Shown here: one piece after another, positions 34,033-42,758 of the stretch
Position numbering within the stretch: position 1 is the first letter of the stretch
How the letters are laid out: each line of letters starts with the position of its first letter
Origin: Streptomyces sp. NBC_01341
GTDB taxonomy: Bacteria; Actinomycetota; Actinomycetes; Streptomycetales; Streptomycetaceae
Direction of reading: 5' to 3'
Assembly: GCF_035946055.1 (NCBI RefSeq)
Contig: NZ_CP108364.1
Location: 4,588,001 to 4,652,000, forward strand
Length of the DNA stretch: 64,000 nucleotides
Notes under the pieces: generated by a model
What the model saw: only the letters and a program-made list of their open reading frames with translations
What the model was told of the DNA's origin: nothing
Databases searched by the model: none
Translations under genes and position numbers: made by a program

Positions 34033-36432
34033 GTGACCACTCAGAGACGAGCGCTGCGCGCCACCGCGGTAGCCGTGGCCCTGGCCGCCACCGCCGCGAC
34101 GGCATCCGCCTTCGCCACCGCGCAGGCGTATGACGGGGCGTCGGCATCCGGCGCCTCCAGCGTCGACCGGCGCGACCCCGCGCCGGTCAAGGCGCACGAG
34201 CACGACCTGGAAGGCCCCTTCAGCAAGGAGCAGGACGCACAGCGTCAGGCCGCGCTGGAGCAGGTGCTGTCCGGGGACAAGAAGGTGACCACCCGAGGCG
34301 GCTCCAAGGTCGTCCAGCTCGGCAAGAGCAAGTACGTCGAGCTCGGCCGGGAGAAGACCGACAAGATCTTCACCATCCTCGTGGAGTTCGGCGACAAGGT
34401 CGACAACACCACGATGTTCGACCCGGACGGCGAGGGCCCCAAGCCGCCCGTCAAGAAGTACGCCGGCACGCCCGGCCCCCTGCACAACAAGATAGCCAAG
34501 CCGGACCCGAAGAAGGACAACAGCACCGCCTGGCAGGCCGACTACAACCAGGCCCACTTCCAGGAGCTGTACTTCGGTCAGGGCGCGGGCAAGGACTCCC
34601 TCAAGACGTACTACGAGAAGACGTCCTCCGGGCGCTACTCGGTCGACGGCGAGGTCTCCGACTGGGTCAAGGTCCCGTACAACGAGGCCCGCTACGGCTC
34701 GGACTACTGCGGCCAGACCAACTGCGCCAACGTCTGGGACACCGTCCGCGACGGCGTCAACGCCTGGGCCGCGGACCAGAAGGCCAAGGGCCGCACACCG
34801 GCCCAGATCAAGGCCGACCTGGCGCAGTACGACGAGTGGGACCGTTACGACTTCGACGGCGACGGCAACTTCAACGAGCCCGACGGCTACATCGACCACT
34901 TCCAGCTGGTCCACGCCGGCGAGGACCAGTCCGCGGGTGGCGGAGCCCAGGGCTCCGACGCCATCTGGGCGCACCGCTGGTACGCCTACGGCACCAACGC
35001 CGGCGCGACGGGCCCCGCGAACAACAAGGCCGGTGGCGCCGAGATCGGTGACACGGGCATCTGGGTCGGTGACTACACCGCGCAGCCCGAGAACGGCGGC
35101 CTGGGCGTCTTCGCCCACGAGTACGCCCACGACCTGGGCCTCCCGGACCTGTACGACACCTCCGGCGGCGGCGAGAACTCGGTCGGCTTCTGGTCCCTCA
35201 TGTCGGCGGGCTCCTGGCTCGGCACCGGCAAGGGCCAGATCGGCAACCTCCCCGGCGACATGACCGCCTGGGACAAGCTGCAGCTGGGCTGGCTCGACTA
35301 CGACAAGGCCAAGGCCGCGACGGCGTCGACCCACAAGCTGGGTGTCTCGGAGTACAACACCAAGGACAAGCAGGCGCTCGTCGTCGAGCTTCCCGACAAG
35401 GAAGTCACCACCACCGTGGCGAAGCCCGCCGAGGGCTCGAAGCAGTGGTGGAGCGACATGGGCGACGACCTGTCGAACACCCTGACCCGCTCGGTCGACC
35501 TGACCGGCAAGACGTCCGCCTCGCTGGACCTGTCCGGCTGGTACGACATCGAGGCCGACTACGACTACCTCTACACCGAGGTCTCGGACAACGGCGGCTC
35601 CTCCTGGACCGCGCTCGACGGCACGGCGGACGGCATGGCCATCCCGCGTGACGCCAGCGACAAGCCGGCCCTGACCGACGTCTCCGGCGCGGTCAAGAAG
35701 CTCTCGTACCCGCTGAACGCCTACGCGGGCAAGAAGATCGACCTGCGCTTCCGCTACCAGACGGACGGCGGCGCGGGCGGCAAGGGCTTCACCGCCGACG
35801 CCATCACCGTCACCGCCGACGGCGCCGTGCTCTTCACGGACAACGCCGAGGGCGACGACAACGGCTGGACCGCCAAGGGCTTCTCGCGGATCGGTGAGTC
35901 GTTCACCAACGACTACCCGCAGTACTACCTCGCCGAGAACCGCCAGTACGTCTCGTACGACAAGACCCTCGAGGTCGGCCCGTACAACTTCGGCTTCTCC
36001 GCCAGCCGTCCGGACTGGGTCGAGCACTACGCGTACCAGAACGGCCTGATGGTGTGGCTGTGGGACACCTCCCAGAAGGACAACAACACCTCGGTCCACC
36101 CGGGCCAGGGTCTGATCCTTCCGGTGGACTCCCACGCCAAGCCGCTGAAGTGGACCAACGGCTCGCTCCTGCGCAACAAGATCCAGCCCTTCGACGCGCC
36201 GTTCAGCTGGTACCCGAACAAGGGCTTCACGCTGCACAACGCGGACGTGGCGCTGAAGATCAAGCCGTCGCTGGGCGTCCCGGCCTTCGACGACCGCAAG
36301 GGCACCTACTGGTACAAGGAGAACCCGACGGGAAGTGTCAAGGTTTCTGACACCAACACCCGGATCTCCATCGTCGGCGAGCCGCGCGACGGCTCCACGA
36401 TGACGGTCAAGGTCGGCCCCTCGGGCAAGTAG
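34033..36432 (+). CDS. Secreted M6-family metalloprotease (immune inhibitor A-like)
   Basis: 799 aa. A signal peptide covers residues 1-32. A propeptide-like region is followed by the M6 catalytic domain with the zinc motif HEYAHDLGLPD (HExxHxxGxxD) around residue 363. Beta-rich C-terminal domains include Asp-rich, likely Ca-binding segments (for example DFDGDGNFNEPDGY before the catalytic site). It would be exported and degrade extracellular protein; in S. coelicolor a similar gene lies at this position beside ssgG. It is monocistronic, with a terminator 26 bp downstream. Confidence 0.9.
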   Translation: MTTQRRALRATAVAVALAATAATASAFATAQAYDGASASGASSVDRRDPAPVKAHEHDLEGPFSKEQDAQRQAALEQVLSGDKKVTTRGGSKVVQLGKSKYVELGREKTDKIFTILVEFGDKVDNTTMFDPDGEGPKPPVKKYAGTPGPLHNKIAKPDPKKDNSTAWQADYNQAHFQELYFGQGAGKDSLKTYYEKTSSGRYSVDGEVSDWVKVPYNEARYGSDYCGQTNCANVWDTVRDGVNAWAADQKAKGRTPAQIKADLAQYDEWDRYDFDGDGNFNEPDGYIDHFQLVHAGEDQSAGGGAQGSDAIWAHRWYAYGTNAGATGPANNKAGGAEIGDTGIWVGDYTAQPENGGLGVFAHEYAHDLGLPDLYDTSGGGENSVGFWSLMSAGSWLGTGKGQIGNLPGDMTAWDKLQLGWLDYDKAKAATASTHKLGVSEYNTKDKQALVVELPDKEVTTTVAKPAEGSKQWWSDMGDDLSNTLTRSVDLTGKTSASLDLSGWYDIEADYDYLYTEVSDNGGSSWTALDGTADGMAIPRDASDKPALTDVSGAVKKLSYPLNAYAGKKIDLRFRYQTDGGAGGKGFTADAITVTADGAVLFTDNAEGDDNGWTAKGFSRIGESFTNDYPQYYLAENRQYVSYDKTLEVGPYNFGFSASRPDWVEHYAYQNGLMVWLWDTSQKDNNTSVHPGQGLILPVDSHAKPLKWTNGSLLRNKIQPFDAPFSWYPNKGFTLHNADVALKIKPSLGVPAFDDRKGTYWYKENPTGSVKVSDTNTRISIVGEPRDGSTMTVKVGPSGK

Positions 36433-36457
36433 TCGACAAAACTGCAGGTCACAGCTT

Positions 36458-36493
36458 GATCGGCCGTCGCCCTCTAGCGGGCGGCGGCCGATC
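36458..36493. terminator. Terminator after M6 protease gene
   Basis: A 15-bp stem (36458-36472 with 36479-36493, one G-U pair) and a TCTAGC loop, followed by a TTTA stretch. Confidence 0.8.
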
Positions 36494-36554
36494 GTGTTTA
36501 GGTGCGTCCTACCGGATCCTTATTGACGCGAAGTCTTACGGGGGAGCGCGAAGC

Positions 36555-36899
36555 ATGGCAGGCGGAGGTTTCTGCAGGTTGCCCAACGGCACGGTGGTGG
36601 TGGCACTGGCGCTGAACAGACCGGCGGACGGAGCCGGACCGGGAGGACCCGTGCGGGTCCTCGTCCACGCGGCGAACCGGGCGCGCGCCCTGACCAGGCT
36701 GCGCAACCTCGGACTGCGCGCCGTCTACCTCCGGGGCAACTCCCACCCGCCCACCCCGGACGAGATAACGGCGGTCCTGCACCACCCGGACGGGTTGCTG
36801 TGGCGGACCGCGCCGCAGGCCGGGCAGGAGCTCTGGCACCCCATACGGGCGCTCCTGGGCTCCTCCGGATACGCGGGGCCGGCCCGCCCGGCCGCCTGA
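36555..36899 (+). CDS. Hypothetical protein
   Basis: 114 aa from ATG 36555, with GGGGAG upstream. It is mixed alpha/beta in appearance with a Leu/Arg-rich middle and the motif YLRGNSHPPTPDEITAVL. It has no signal peptide, membrane segment or known active site. A longer in-frame open stretch upstream overlaps the terminator of the protease gene and is not likely to be translated. Confidence 0.65.
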   Translation: MAGGGFCRLPNGTVVVALALNRPADGAGPGGPVRVLVHAANRARALTRLRNLGLRAVYLRGNSHPPTPDEITAVLHHPDGLLWRTAPQAGQELWHPIRALLGSSGYAGPARPAA

Positions 36900-36911
36900 G
36901 CGCGGGCCCCA

Positions 36912-36947
36912 CCCGGGACGGCGGGGCCGGCGCCCCGGCCGTCCGGG
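36912..36947. terminator. Bidirectional terminator between 36555 gene and pncA
   Basis: A stem of 16 bp (36912-36927 with 36932-36947, near-perfect) and a 4-nt loop in the 52-bp gap between convergent genes. Confidence 0.7.
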
Positions 36948-36951
36948 CAGG

Positions 36952-37536
36952 TCAGACGACCGGCTTGCCCGACAGCTCCACGCCCGCGGTACGCATCTCG
37001 CCCAGGGCCCGCTCCGTCGTCGCCTCGGCGACACCGGCGGTCAGGTCCAGCAGGACGTGCGTGGCGAAGCCCTCCCGGGCGGCGTCCAGGGCCGTGGCGC
37101 GCACGCAGTGGTCCGTGGCGATGCCGACGATGTCGACGGCCGTCACCGACCGGTCCCGCAGCCACTGGGCGAGCCCGGTGCCGTTCTCGTCGACGCCCTC
37201 GAAGCCGCTGTAGGCGGCTGCGTGGGCACCCTTGTCGAACACGGTGTCGATCGCGCCGGAGGCGACGGCCGGGGCGAAGTTCGGGTGGAAGCCCACGCCC
37301 TCCGTGCCGGCGACGCAGTGCGGCGGCCAGGAGCGCTCGAAGTCCGGGGACGCGGAGAAGTGGTCGCCCGGATCGATGTGGTGATCACGGGTGGCCACCA
37401 CATGGCTGTACCCGGGCTGGGCTTCGCCGATCAGGTCGGTGATGGCGGCGGCGACATCGGCGCCGCCCGCCACCGCGAGGCTGCCGCCCTCGCAGAAGTC
37501 GTTCTGAACGTCAACGACGATCAAGGCGCGATGCAT
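36952..37536 (-). CDS. pncA: Nicotinamidase/pyrazinamidase
   Basis: 194 aa, the family length. Hydrolyses nicotinamide to nicotinate and ammonia in NAD salvage. The nucleophilic Cys is in ATDHCVRA (about residue 143), the catalytic Asp is D10 (VVDVQNDF), the Lys lies in the FDKGAH loop, and the metal-binding Asp/His cluster is DHHIDPGDHF. It lies 233 bp downstream of pncB in the same orientation, so the two enzymes convert nicotinamide to NaMN in sequence. Confidence 0.93.
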   Translation of the reverse strand: MHRALIVVDVQNDFCEGGSLAVAGGADVAAAITDLIGEAQPGYSHVVATRDHHIDPGDHFSASPDFERSWPPHCVAGTEGVGFHPNFAPAVASGAIDTVFDKGAHAAAYSGFEGVDENGTGLAQWLRDRSVTAVDIVGIATDHCVRATALDAAREGFATHVLLDLTAGVAEATTERALGEMRTAGVELSGKPVV

Positions 37537-37769
37537 GACGGTTGTCCTTCGGTGGGGGTCCGGCGGTTGCTGTGGACTGGGACGGTGGGGATGACATCGA
37601 GCCTAGAGACTCGGCGCACCCTGCGGGAGGGGGCGCACACGTCGGCTCTCCCTCCCCGGCGCGCCCCGCCCGGCGGGACCGGCTCCGGCGGCCCGATCCC
37701 CTCGGGCCCCTCCGGCGGCCCGGGCAGGCCTCACGCCCGCCCCGTGGGTCACTCTCGTACCCCGCCGCC

Positions 37770-39098
37770 TCAGACGTACTCCGTGGGCAGTACGGGCTCC
37801 CCGCGCGACAGCTGCATCGCCGACATCGGCAGTCCCGCGCGTGCCGTGATGTGCCGCTCCCGTGCCGCCTCCAGTGGCTCCCGGGCGACCACCTCGCCAC
37901 CCCTGACGAGCTCCACCAGGAGCTGCCTGTCCGCGAGCTCGTCCGGCACCTCACCCGTGCCGATCACCTCGGCCTCGGCGACGCCGTACTCGTCCAGCCG
38001 GCGTGCCGCCCACTTGCGGCCGCCTCTCGACGACTTCGCGCCCATCGACTTCTTCGCCACCGGCAGCACAGGGTCCGCCTGATCGGCCGACCGCGCACGC
38101 GCCACCAGCTTGTAGACCATGGAGCACGTGGGGTGGCCGCTGCCGGTGACCAGCTGCGTCCCCACGCCGTAGGCGTCGACCGGCGCGGCGGCCAGTGAGG
38201 CGATGGCGTACTCGTCCAGGTCGGAGGTCACCACGATCTTCGTCTCCGTGGCCCCCAGCTCGTCGAGCTGCTGCCGGACGCGGTGAGCGACGAGCAGCAG
38301 GTCGCCCGAGTCGATGCGCACGGCGCCGAGCTCCGGCCCCGCGACCTCCACCGCCGTGCGCACGGCCTCGGCCACGTCGTAGGTGTCCACCAGCAGCGAG
38401 GTGCCCCGGCCCAGTGAGTCCACCTGTGCCTGGAAGGCGTCGCGCTCACTGTCGTGCAGCAGGGTGAAGGCGTGCGCGCTCGTCCCGACGGTCGGAATGT
38501 TGTAGCGGAAGCCCGTCGCGAGGTCCGAGGTGGTGTGGAAGCCGCCGACGTACGCGGCGCGGGCCGCCGCCACCGCCGACAGCTCGTGCGTGCGCCGGGC
38601 GCCCATCTCGATGAGCCGCCGGCCGCTCGCCGCGGCCGACATCCGGGACGCGGCCGCCGCGATCGCCGAGTCGTGGTTCAGGATCGACAGGATCACGGTC
38701 TCCAGCAGCACGCACTCGGCGAAGGAGCCCTCGACCCGCAGGAGCGGCGAGCCCGGGAAGTACACCTCGCCCTCCGGGTAGCCCCAGATGTCGCCGCTGA
38801 AGCGGTAGTCGGCCAGCCAGTCGACGGTGGCCGCGTCCACGATCTTCTGGTCGCGCAGGAAGGCGAGCATCTCCTCGTCGAAGTGGAAGTTCTCCACCGC
38901 GTCCAGTACGCGTCCGGTTCCCGCCACCACGCCGTAGCGGCGGCCCTCGGGGAGGCGCCGGGTGAAGGCCTCGAAGACGGAGCGCCGGTCCGCGGTGCCC
39001 GCCTTCAGTGCGGCCTGCACCATGGTGAGCTCGTACTGGTCGGTGAAGAGCGCGGTCGACGGCACACCGACCCGTCGCCCAAGGTCCGCTGAGTTCAT
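37770..39098 (-). CDS. pncB: Nicotinate phosphoribosyltransferase
   Basis: 442 aa. Converts nicotinate and PRPP to nicotinate mononucleotide, with ATP hydrolysis. Family motifs include TDQYELTMVQAAL near the N-terminus, the HELSAVAAARAAY region, and the GTSAHAFTLLHD segment around the phosphoribosyl pocket. ATG 39098 is divergent from clpS, as in the M. tuberculosis Rv1330c-Rv1331 arrangement. With the downstream nicotinamidase it forms the NAD salvage route. Confidence 0.93.
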   Translation of the reverse strand: MNSADLGRRVGVPSTALFTDQYELTMVQAALKAGTADRRSVFEAFTRRLPEGRRYGVVAGTGRVLDAVENFHFDEEMLAFLRDQKIVDAATVDWLADYRFSGDIWGYPEGEVYFPGSPLLRVEGSFAECVLLETVILSILNHDSAIAAAASRMSAAASGRRLIEMGARRTHELSAVAAARAAYVGGFHTTSDLATGFRYNIPTVGTSAHAFTLLHDSERDAFQAQVDSLGRGTSLLVDTYDVAEAVRTAVEVAGPELGAVRIDSGDLLLVAHRVRQQLDELGATETKIVVTSDLDEYAIASLAAAPVDAYGVGTQLVTGSGHPTCSMVYKLVARARSADQADPVLPVAKKSMGAKSSRGGRKWAARRLDEYGVAEAEVIGTGEVPDELADRQLLVELVRGGEVVAREPLEAARERHITARAGLPMSAMQLSRGEPVLPTEYV

Positions 39099-39186
39099 GC
39101 CGGGGATGCTACTCCCTATTCGTCAAAGTGACGAGATGGGGGCGCCGTTTGTGCGCCTGCCCCTCCCTGGTGGCAGCATGGGGTAG

Positions 39187-39495
39187 GTGAGCGTTGCTGC
39201 CCCCGTAGAGATCGAACGTCCCGAATCGGCCGAGGAGACCTTCGCCGTCCCCGAGCCCGACGTCCCCTGGGTGACGCTGGTGCACAACGACCCGGTGAAC
39301 CTCATGAGCTACGTGACCTACGTCTTCCAGGCCTACTTCGGCTACTCGAAGGACAAGGCGCACAAGCTGATGCTCGACGTCCACCAGAAGGGCCGCGCGG
39401 TCGTCTCCAGCGGAAGCCGCGAAGAGATGGAACGCGACGTACAGGCCATGCACGGCTATGGGCTCTGGGCCACCCTGACCCAGGACCGGAACTGA
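39187..39495 (+). CDS. clpS: ATP-dependent Clp protease adapter ClpS
   Basis: 102 aa. The core WVTLVHNDPVNLMSYVTYVF and KGRAVVSSGSREEME are typical of ClpS, which delivers N-degron substrates to ClpC/ClpA. The Asn-Asp pair and the Met of the degron pocket (HND, M44) are kept. The start is GTG 39187. It is followed 47 bp later by a DUF2017 gene, the usual actinobacterial pair. Confidence 0.95.
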   Translation: MSVAAPVEIERPESAEETFAVPEPDVPWVTLVHNDPVNLMSYVTYVFQAYFGYSKDKAHKLMLDVHQKGRAVVSSGSREEMERDVQAMHGYGLWATLTQDRN

Positions 39496-39542
39496 CCCGT
39501 CGCCCCCTTCCCCCTCCGCCCGACCCACTCATCGGAGAACTC

Positions 39543-40130
39543 ATGGCCGGCCACTTCGAGGCCAACCCAGGCGGCGGCGCGTCCGTCGCGCTCGACGAGG
39601 TCGAGGTCGCCATCCTGCGCTCCCTCGCCGTGCAACTGCTCGAACTGATCGGCCCGGGCGACGAGCCCGCCGAGGGCGAGGACCCTCTCGCCGCCCTCTT
39701 CGCCGAGGGACCCAGTGAACCGCCCTCGGACCCGGCCCTCGCCCGGCTCTTCCCGGAGGCCTACGGCGACGCGGACAAGGAGCTGCGCGAGGCGTCCGCC
39801 GAGTTCCGCCGCTTCACCGAGAACGACCTGCGCACCCGCAAGCGCGAGGACGCCCTCGCCGTCGTGCGGTCGCTGGACGCGCTCGCGCCCGTGGCCGACA
39901 GCGGTGCCGTACTCACCCTCACCGGTGACGAGTGCCACCACTGGCTCGGCTCGCTCAACGACCTCCGGCTCACCATCGGCACCCGGCTGGAGGTCTCGGA
40001 CGAGGACGAGGGCCAGGACGGATCGCTCTACCGGCTGCCCGACGAAGACCCGCGCAAGCCGATGGTGATGGCCTATCTCTGGCTCGGTGCGCTCCAGGAA
40101 ACACTCGTCGAAACCCTGATGCACGACTGA
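39543..40130 (+). CDS. DUF2017 family protein
   Basis: 195 aa, the length of the actinobacterial DUF2017 family (Rv1332-like), whose members lie directly after clpS. It is mainly helical and acidic, with a conserved DECHHWLGSLNDLRL segment about residue 140. The function is unknown; the neighbourhood suggests a role linked to ClpS-dependent proteolysis. ATG 39543 starts after a short gap; GGAGAA lies upstream. Confidence 0.85.
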   Translation: MAGHFEANPGGGASVALDEVEVAILRSLAVQLLELIGPGDEPAEGEDPLAALFAEGPSEPPSDPALARLFPEAYGDADKELREASAEFRRFTENDLRTRKREDALAVVRSLDALAPVADSGAVLTLTGDECHHWLGSLNDLRLTIGTRLEVSDEDEGQDGSLYRLPDEDPRKPMVMAYLWLGALQETLVETLMHD

Positions 40131-40433
40131 GGCCCTGCGGGTTCGCTCAACGGATGCTCAAATCCGAATAACGATCCCGTCACCTGAATGGCGTTCTTTG
40201 CAGTGCCTGGAAACGCTTGTCCGCTTTTTCCTGTGGTGTGCGCCACATAATGTCCGTCGGCCCCGCCGGGCGACCGTGATAAATCTTCACGACCGCCCGG
40301 GGACGCCACCCCTGTTCCCGGGGGCGCTACAAGCCGGCCGAACGCCGGCGGCACTCCATCCATATCCGGGGGGATCAGGACCTGATCCGACGCCGACGAC
40401 GGCGCGGATCGGCGTGGAGAAAGGCGCACCACC
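40131..40433 (+). promoter_or_regulatory. Leader/promoter region of amino acid permease
   Basis: 303 bp with no gene. An AT-richer part at 40150-40290 probably holds the promoter. A perfect 8-bp palindrome GGATCAGG-A-CCTGATCC lies at 40372-40388, 45 bp before the start, and a GCCGGC-N5-GCCGGC hairpin lies at about 40333. The first is operator-like. Confidence 0.45.
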
Positions 40434-41864
40434 ATGACATCGGCGCAGGTCGACAACGGACAGGCGGACGGCCCGAAGGCCGTCGACGCCCCGGCGGGCG
40501 AGGGCTACCAGCGTGGCCTCGGAGCCCGCCAGATCCAGATGATCGCCATCGGCGGAGCCATCGGCACGGGACTCTTCCTCGGCGCGGGCAAGGCCATCGA
40601 CAGGGCCGGCCCCAGCCTCATCCTGGCGTACGCCATCGCGGGCCTGGTCATCTTCTTCATCATGCGCGCCCTGGGCGAACTCCTCATGTACCGCCCGGTG
40701 TCCGGCTCCTTCTCGGAGTACGCACGCGAATTCCTCGGCCCCTTCTTCGGATTCGTGACCGGATGGACGTACTGGCTGTTCTGGGTCGTCACCGGTATCA
40801 CCGAAGTCACCGCCGCGGCCACCTATATGACGTACTGGTGGGATATCCCGCAATGGCTGTCGGCACTCGTGTTCACCTTCATTCTGTACGGCGCCAACCT
40901 GATCTCGGTGAAGCTCTTCGGCGAGCTCGAGTTCTGGTTCTCGATGGTCAAGGTCACCGCGATCCTCGGCATGATCCTCATCTGTGCCGGCGTGCTCACG
41001 ATCGGCTTCTCCGACGCCGGTGACACGGCGACCGTCGCCAACCTGTGGAACGACGGCGGCTTCTTCCCCGAAGGCATCAGCGGCACGCTGATGACCCTCC
41101 AGATCGTCATGTTCGCCTTCCTCGCCGTCGAACTCGTCGGCGTCACCGCGGGCGAGTCCAAGGACCCGAAGACGGTCCTGCCGAAGGCCATCAACACCGT
41201 GCCGTGGCGCATCGCCGTCTTCTACGTCGGCGCGCTGATCATGATCCTGTCCGTGGTCCCGTGGAGCACCTTCAAGCCGGGCGTCTCCCCGTTCGTCGCC
41301 GCGTTCCAGGAGATGGGCCTCGGCGTCGGGGCCGCGATCGTCAACTTCGTGGTGCTCACCGCCGCGCTCTCCTCCTGCAACTCCGGCATGTACTCCACCG
41401 GCCGCATGCTGCGCGACCTCGCCCTCAACGGCCAGGGCCCGAAGGCCTTCACCAAGCTGACGAAGAACGGCCTCCCGCTGATCGGCACCACCGCCTCCGC
41501 CGCACTCATGCTCGTCGGCGTCTGGATCAACTACCAGTGGCCCGGCGACGCGTTCACCTACGTCGTCTCCTTCGCGACCATCTCCGGCATGTGGGCCTGG
41601 ATCATGATCCTGGTCTGCCAGATCCGCTACCGCGCCAAGGCCGACCGCGGTGAGCTCCCGCAGTCCACCTTCAAGGCACCGGGCGCGCCCATCACCAGCT
41701 GGTTCGCCCTCGCGTTCATCGGCCTCGTGATCATCATGATGGCCGTCGACAAGGACGCCAGGATCTCGCTGTACTGCGCACCGCTGTGGGGCCTCATCCT
41801 GGGCGTCTCCTACCTGGTGCTCAAGGCCCGCAACCCCGACAACAAGGCCTTCGCCAAGCGCTGA
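40434..41864 (+). CDS. Amino acid permease (APC superfamily, AAT family)
   Basis: 476 aa, about 12 membrane segments. The first segment carries the family signature GAIGTGLFLGAG, and FAFLAVELVGVTAGESKDP matches the consensus loop after TM6. Members import amino acids such as asparagine, proline or GABA by proton symport; which one cannot be told from sequence alone. The gene is single, with an operator-like palindrome upstream and a terminator after it. Confidence 0.9.
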   Translation: MTSAQVDNGQADGPKAVDAPAGEGYQRGLGARQIQMIAIGGAIGTGLFLGAGKAIDRAGPSLILAYAIAGLVIFFIMRALGELLMYRPVSGSFSEYAREFLGPFFGFVTGWTYWLFWVVTGITEVTAAATYMTYWWDIPQWLSALVFTFILYGANLISVKLFGELEFWFSMVKVTAILGMILICAGVLTIGFSDAGDTATVANLWNDGGFFPEGISGTLMTLQIVMFAFLAVELVGVTAGESKDPKTVLPKAINTVPWRIAVFYVGALIMILSVVPWSTFKPGVSPFVAAFQEMGLGVGAAIVNFVVLTAALSSCNSGMYSTGRMLRDLALNGQGPKAFTKLTKNGLPLIGTTASAALMLVGVWINYQWPGDAFTYVVSFATISGMWAWIMILVCQIRYRAKADRGELPQSTFKAPGAPITSWFALAFIGLVIIMMAVDKDARISLYCAPLWGLILGVSYLVLKARNPDNKAFAKR

Positions 41865-41917
41865 CCGGCGCGACGGCAGCCCCGGGACACCGCCGCCCCA
41901 ACGGCCACGTCCGGCAT

Positions 41918-41958
41918 ACGGGCCCCCGCGTACCACTCCTCGGTACGCGCGGGCCCGT
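41918..41958. terminator. Terminator after amino acid permease
   Basis: A 17-bp stem with one mismatch (41918-41934 and 41942-41958). The next promoter follows immediately. Confidence 0.75.
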
Positions 41959-41975
41959 CTGCTTATCCTGGCGCC

Positions 41976-42410
41976 ATGCTGACCCTCACCCAGGCGCTCC
42001 ACGACCAGATCGTCGCGCACGCCCGCGCCGACCACCCCGACGAGGCGTGCGGAGTGGTCGCGGGCCCGGCCGGGACGGGCCGCGCCGAACGCTTCGTCCC
42101 CATGCTCAACGCCGCGCGCTCGCCCACGTTCTACGAGTTCGACTCCGGGGACCTGCTGAAGCTCTACCGCGAGATGGACGACCGCGACGAGGAGCCGGTG
42201 ATCATCTACCACTCCCACACCGCGACCGAGGCCTACCCCTCGCGCACCGACCTCACCTACGCCAACGAGCCCGGCGCCCACTACGTGCTGGTCTCCACCG
42301 CCGACACCGACGGCGCGGGCCCCTTCCAGTTCCGCTCGTACCGCATCGTCGACGGCGCGATCACCGAGGAAGAGGTCCAGGTCGTGGAGGCGTACCCCAC
42401 CACCGCCTGA
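41976..42410 (+). CDS. mec: JAMM-type metalloprotease Mec, CysO-cysteine hydrolase
   Basis: 144 aa. A JAB1/MPN (M67) zinc protease with catalytic E23 and the JAMM motif H79-S-H81 ... S89-x-x-D92. In mycobacteria Mec releases cysteine from the CysO-cysteine adduct; some homologs also trim residues after the C-terminal Gly-Gly. CysO and CysM genes follow at 42759 and 43037, as in Rv1334-Rv1336, but here they are separated by a terminator and a leader peptide, so mec is probably its own unit. A TATCCT -10-like box ends 6 nt before the ATG and there is no Shine-Dalgarno sequence, suggesting a leaderless mRNA. Confidence 0.92.
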   Translation: MLTLTQALHDQIVAHARADHPDEACGVVAGPAGTGRAERFVPMLNAARSPTFYEFDSGDLLKLYREMDDRDEEPVIIYHSHTATEAYPSRTDLTYANEPGAHYVLVSTADTDGAGPFQFRSYRIVDGAITEEEVQVVEAYPTTA

Positions 42411-42416
42411 CACCCC

Positions 42417-42443
42417 GGGGGCGGCGCCGGAAGCGCCGCCCCC
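42417..42443. terminator. Terminator after mec
   Basis: A perfect 11-bp stem (42417-42427 and 42433-42443), 5-nt loop, 6 bp after the mec stop. It separates mec from the leader-cysO-cysM unit. Confidence 0.8.
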
Positions 42444-42518
42444 GCCCCGGTGTCCGACTGTTGAACGCTCACCATCCACCATGTGGGATCACACTCCGGA
42501 TTCCCGGTGGGGAATCGA

Positions 42519-42524
42519 TACGAT
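42519..42524 (+). promoter_or_regulatory. -10 box of cysteine leader/cysO-cysM unit
   Basis: TACGAT, matching TANNNT, ends 6 nt before the ATG of the leader peptide at 42531. This places the transcription start at or next to the ATG, as in leaderless genes. The -35 region is not well conserved. Confidence 0.55.
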
Positions 42525-42530
42525 GAGCCC

Positions 42531-42644
42531 ATGGTTCCCCATGACGTGAGCGACAAGACGCCGGGCATGCTGCTCGTCGCGCGGCTGCACGTCGACCTGT
42601 GCAGGCTGTGCAGCGCGATGTGTCCGGCCGCGGGCTGCCCGTGA
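42531..42644 (+). CDS. Cysteine-rich leader peptide upstream of cysO-cysM
   Basis: 37 codons, with Cys at positions 24, 27, 31 and 36 and the core RLHVDLCRLCSAMC. The motif R-L-H-V-D-L is shared by small Streptomyces leader peptides found before sulfur and amino acid genes. Four Cys in the last 14 residues would stall or slow ribosomes when Cys-tRNA is low, which fits control of cysO-cysM 115 bp downstream. Mycobacteria have Cys-rich leaderless small ORFs that act this way. The ATG may be the first base of the transcript. It is absent from long-ORF calls because of its size. Confidence 0.72.
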   Translation: MVPHDVSDKTPGMLLVARLHVDLCRLCSAMCPAAGCP

Positions 42645-42758
42645 ACCGCCCGGCCTGAGCCGCGGCCCGAGCGCCACCACGTACGCACCACCCCCGCGCG
42701 GGGGGCCGTCACACGCGCGCCCCACGCCACGTCCCCGCATCCGACAGGAGCCCACGCC

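Noticed and set aside
40287..42482. 731-codon minus-strand open frame opposite the permease and mec
   Set aside because: It runs through two terminators and two promoters and has no recognisable domain; both genes on the plus strand are well supported.
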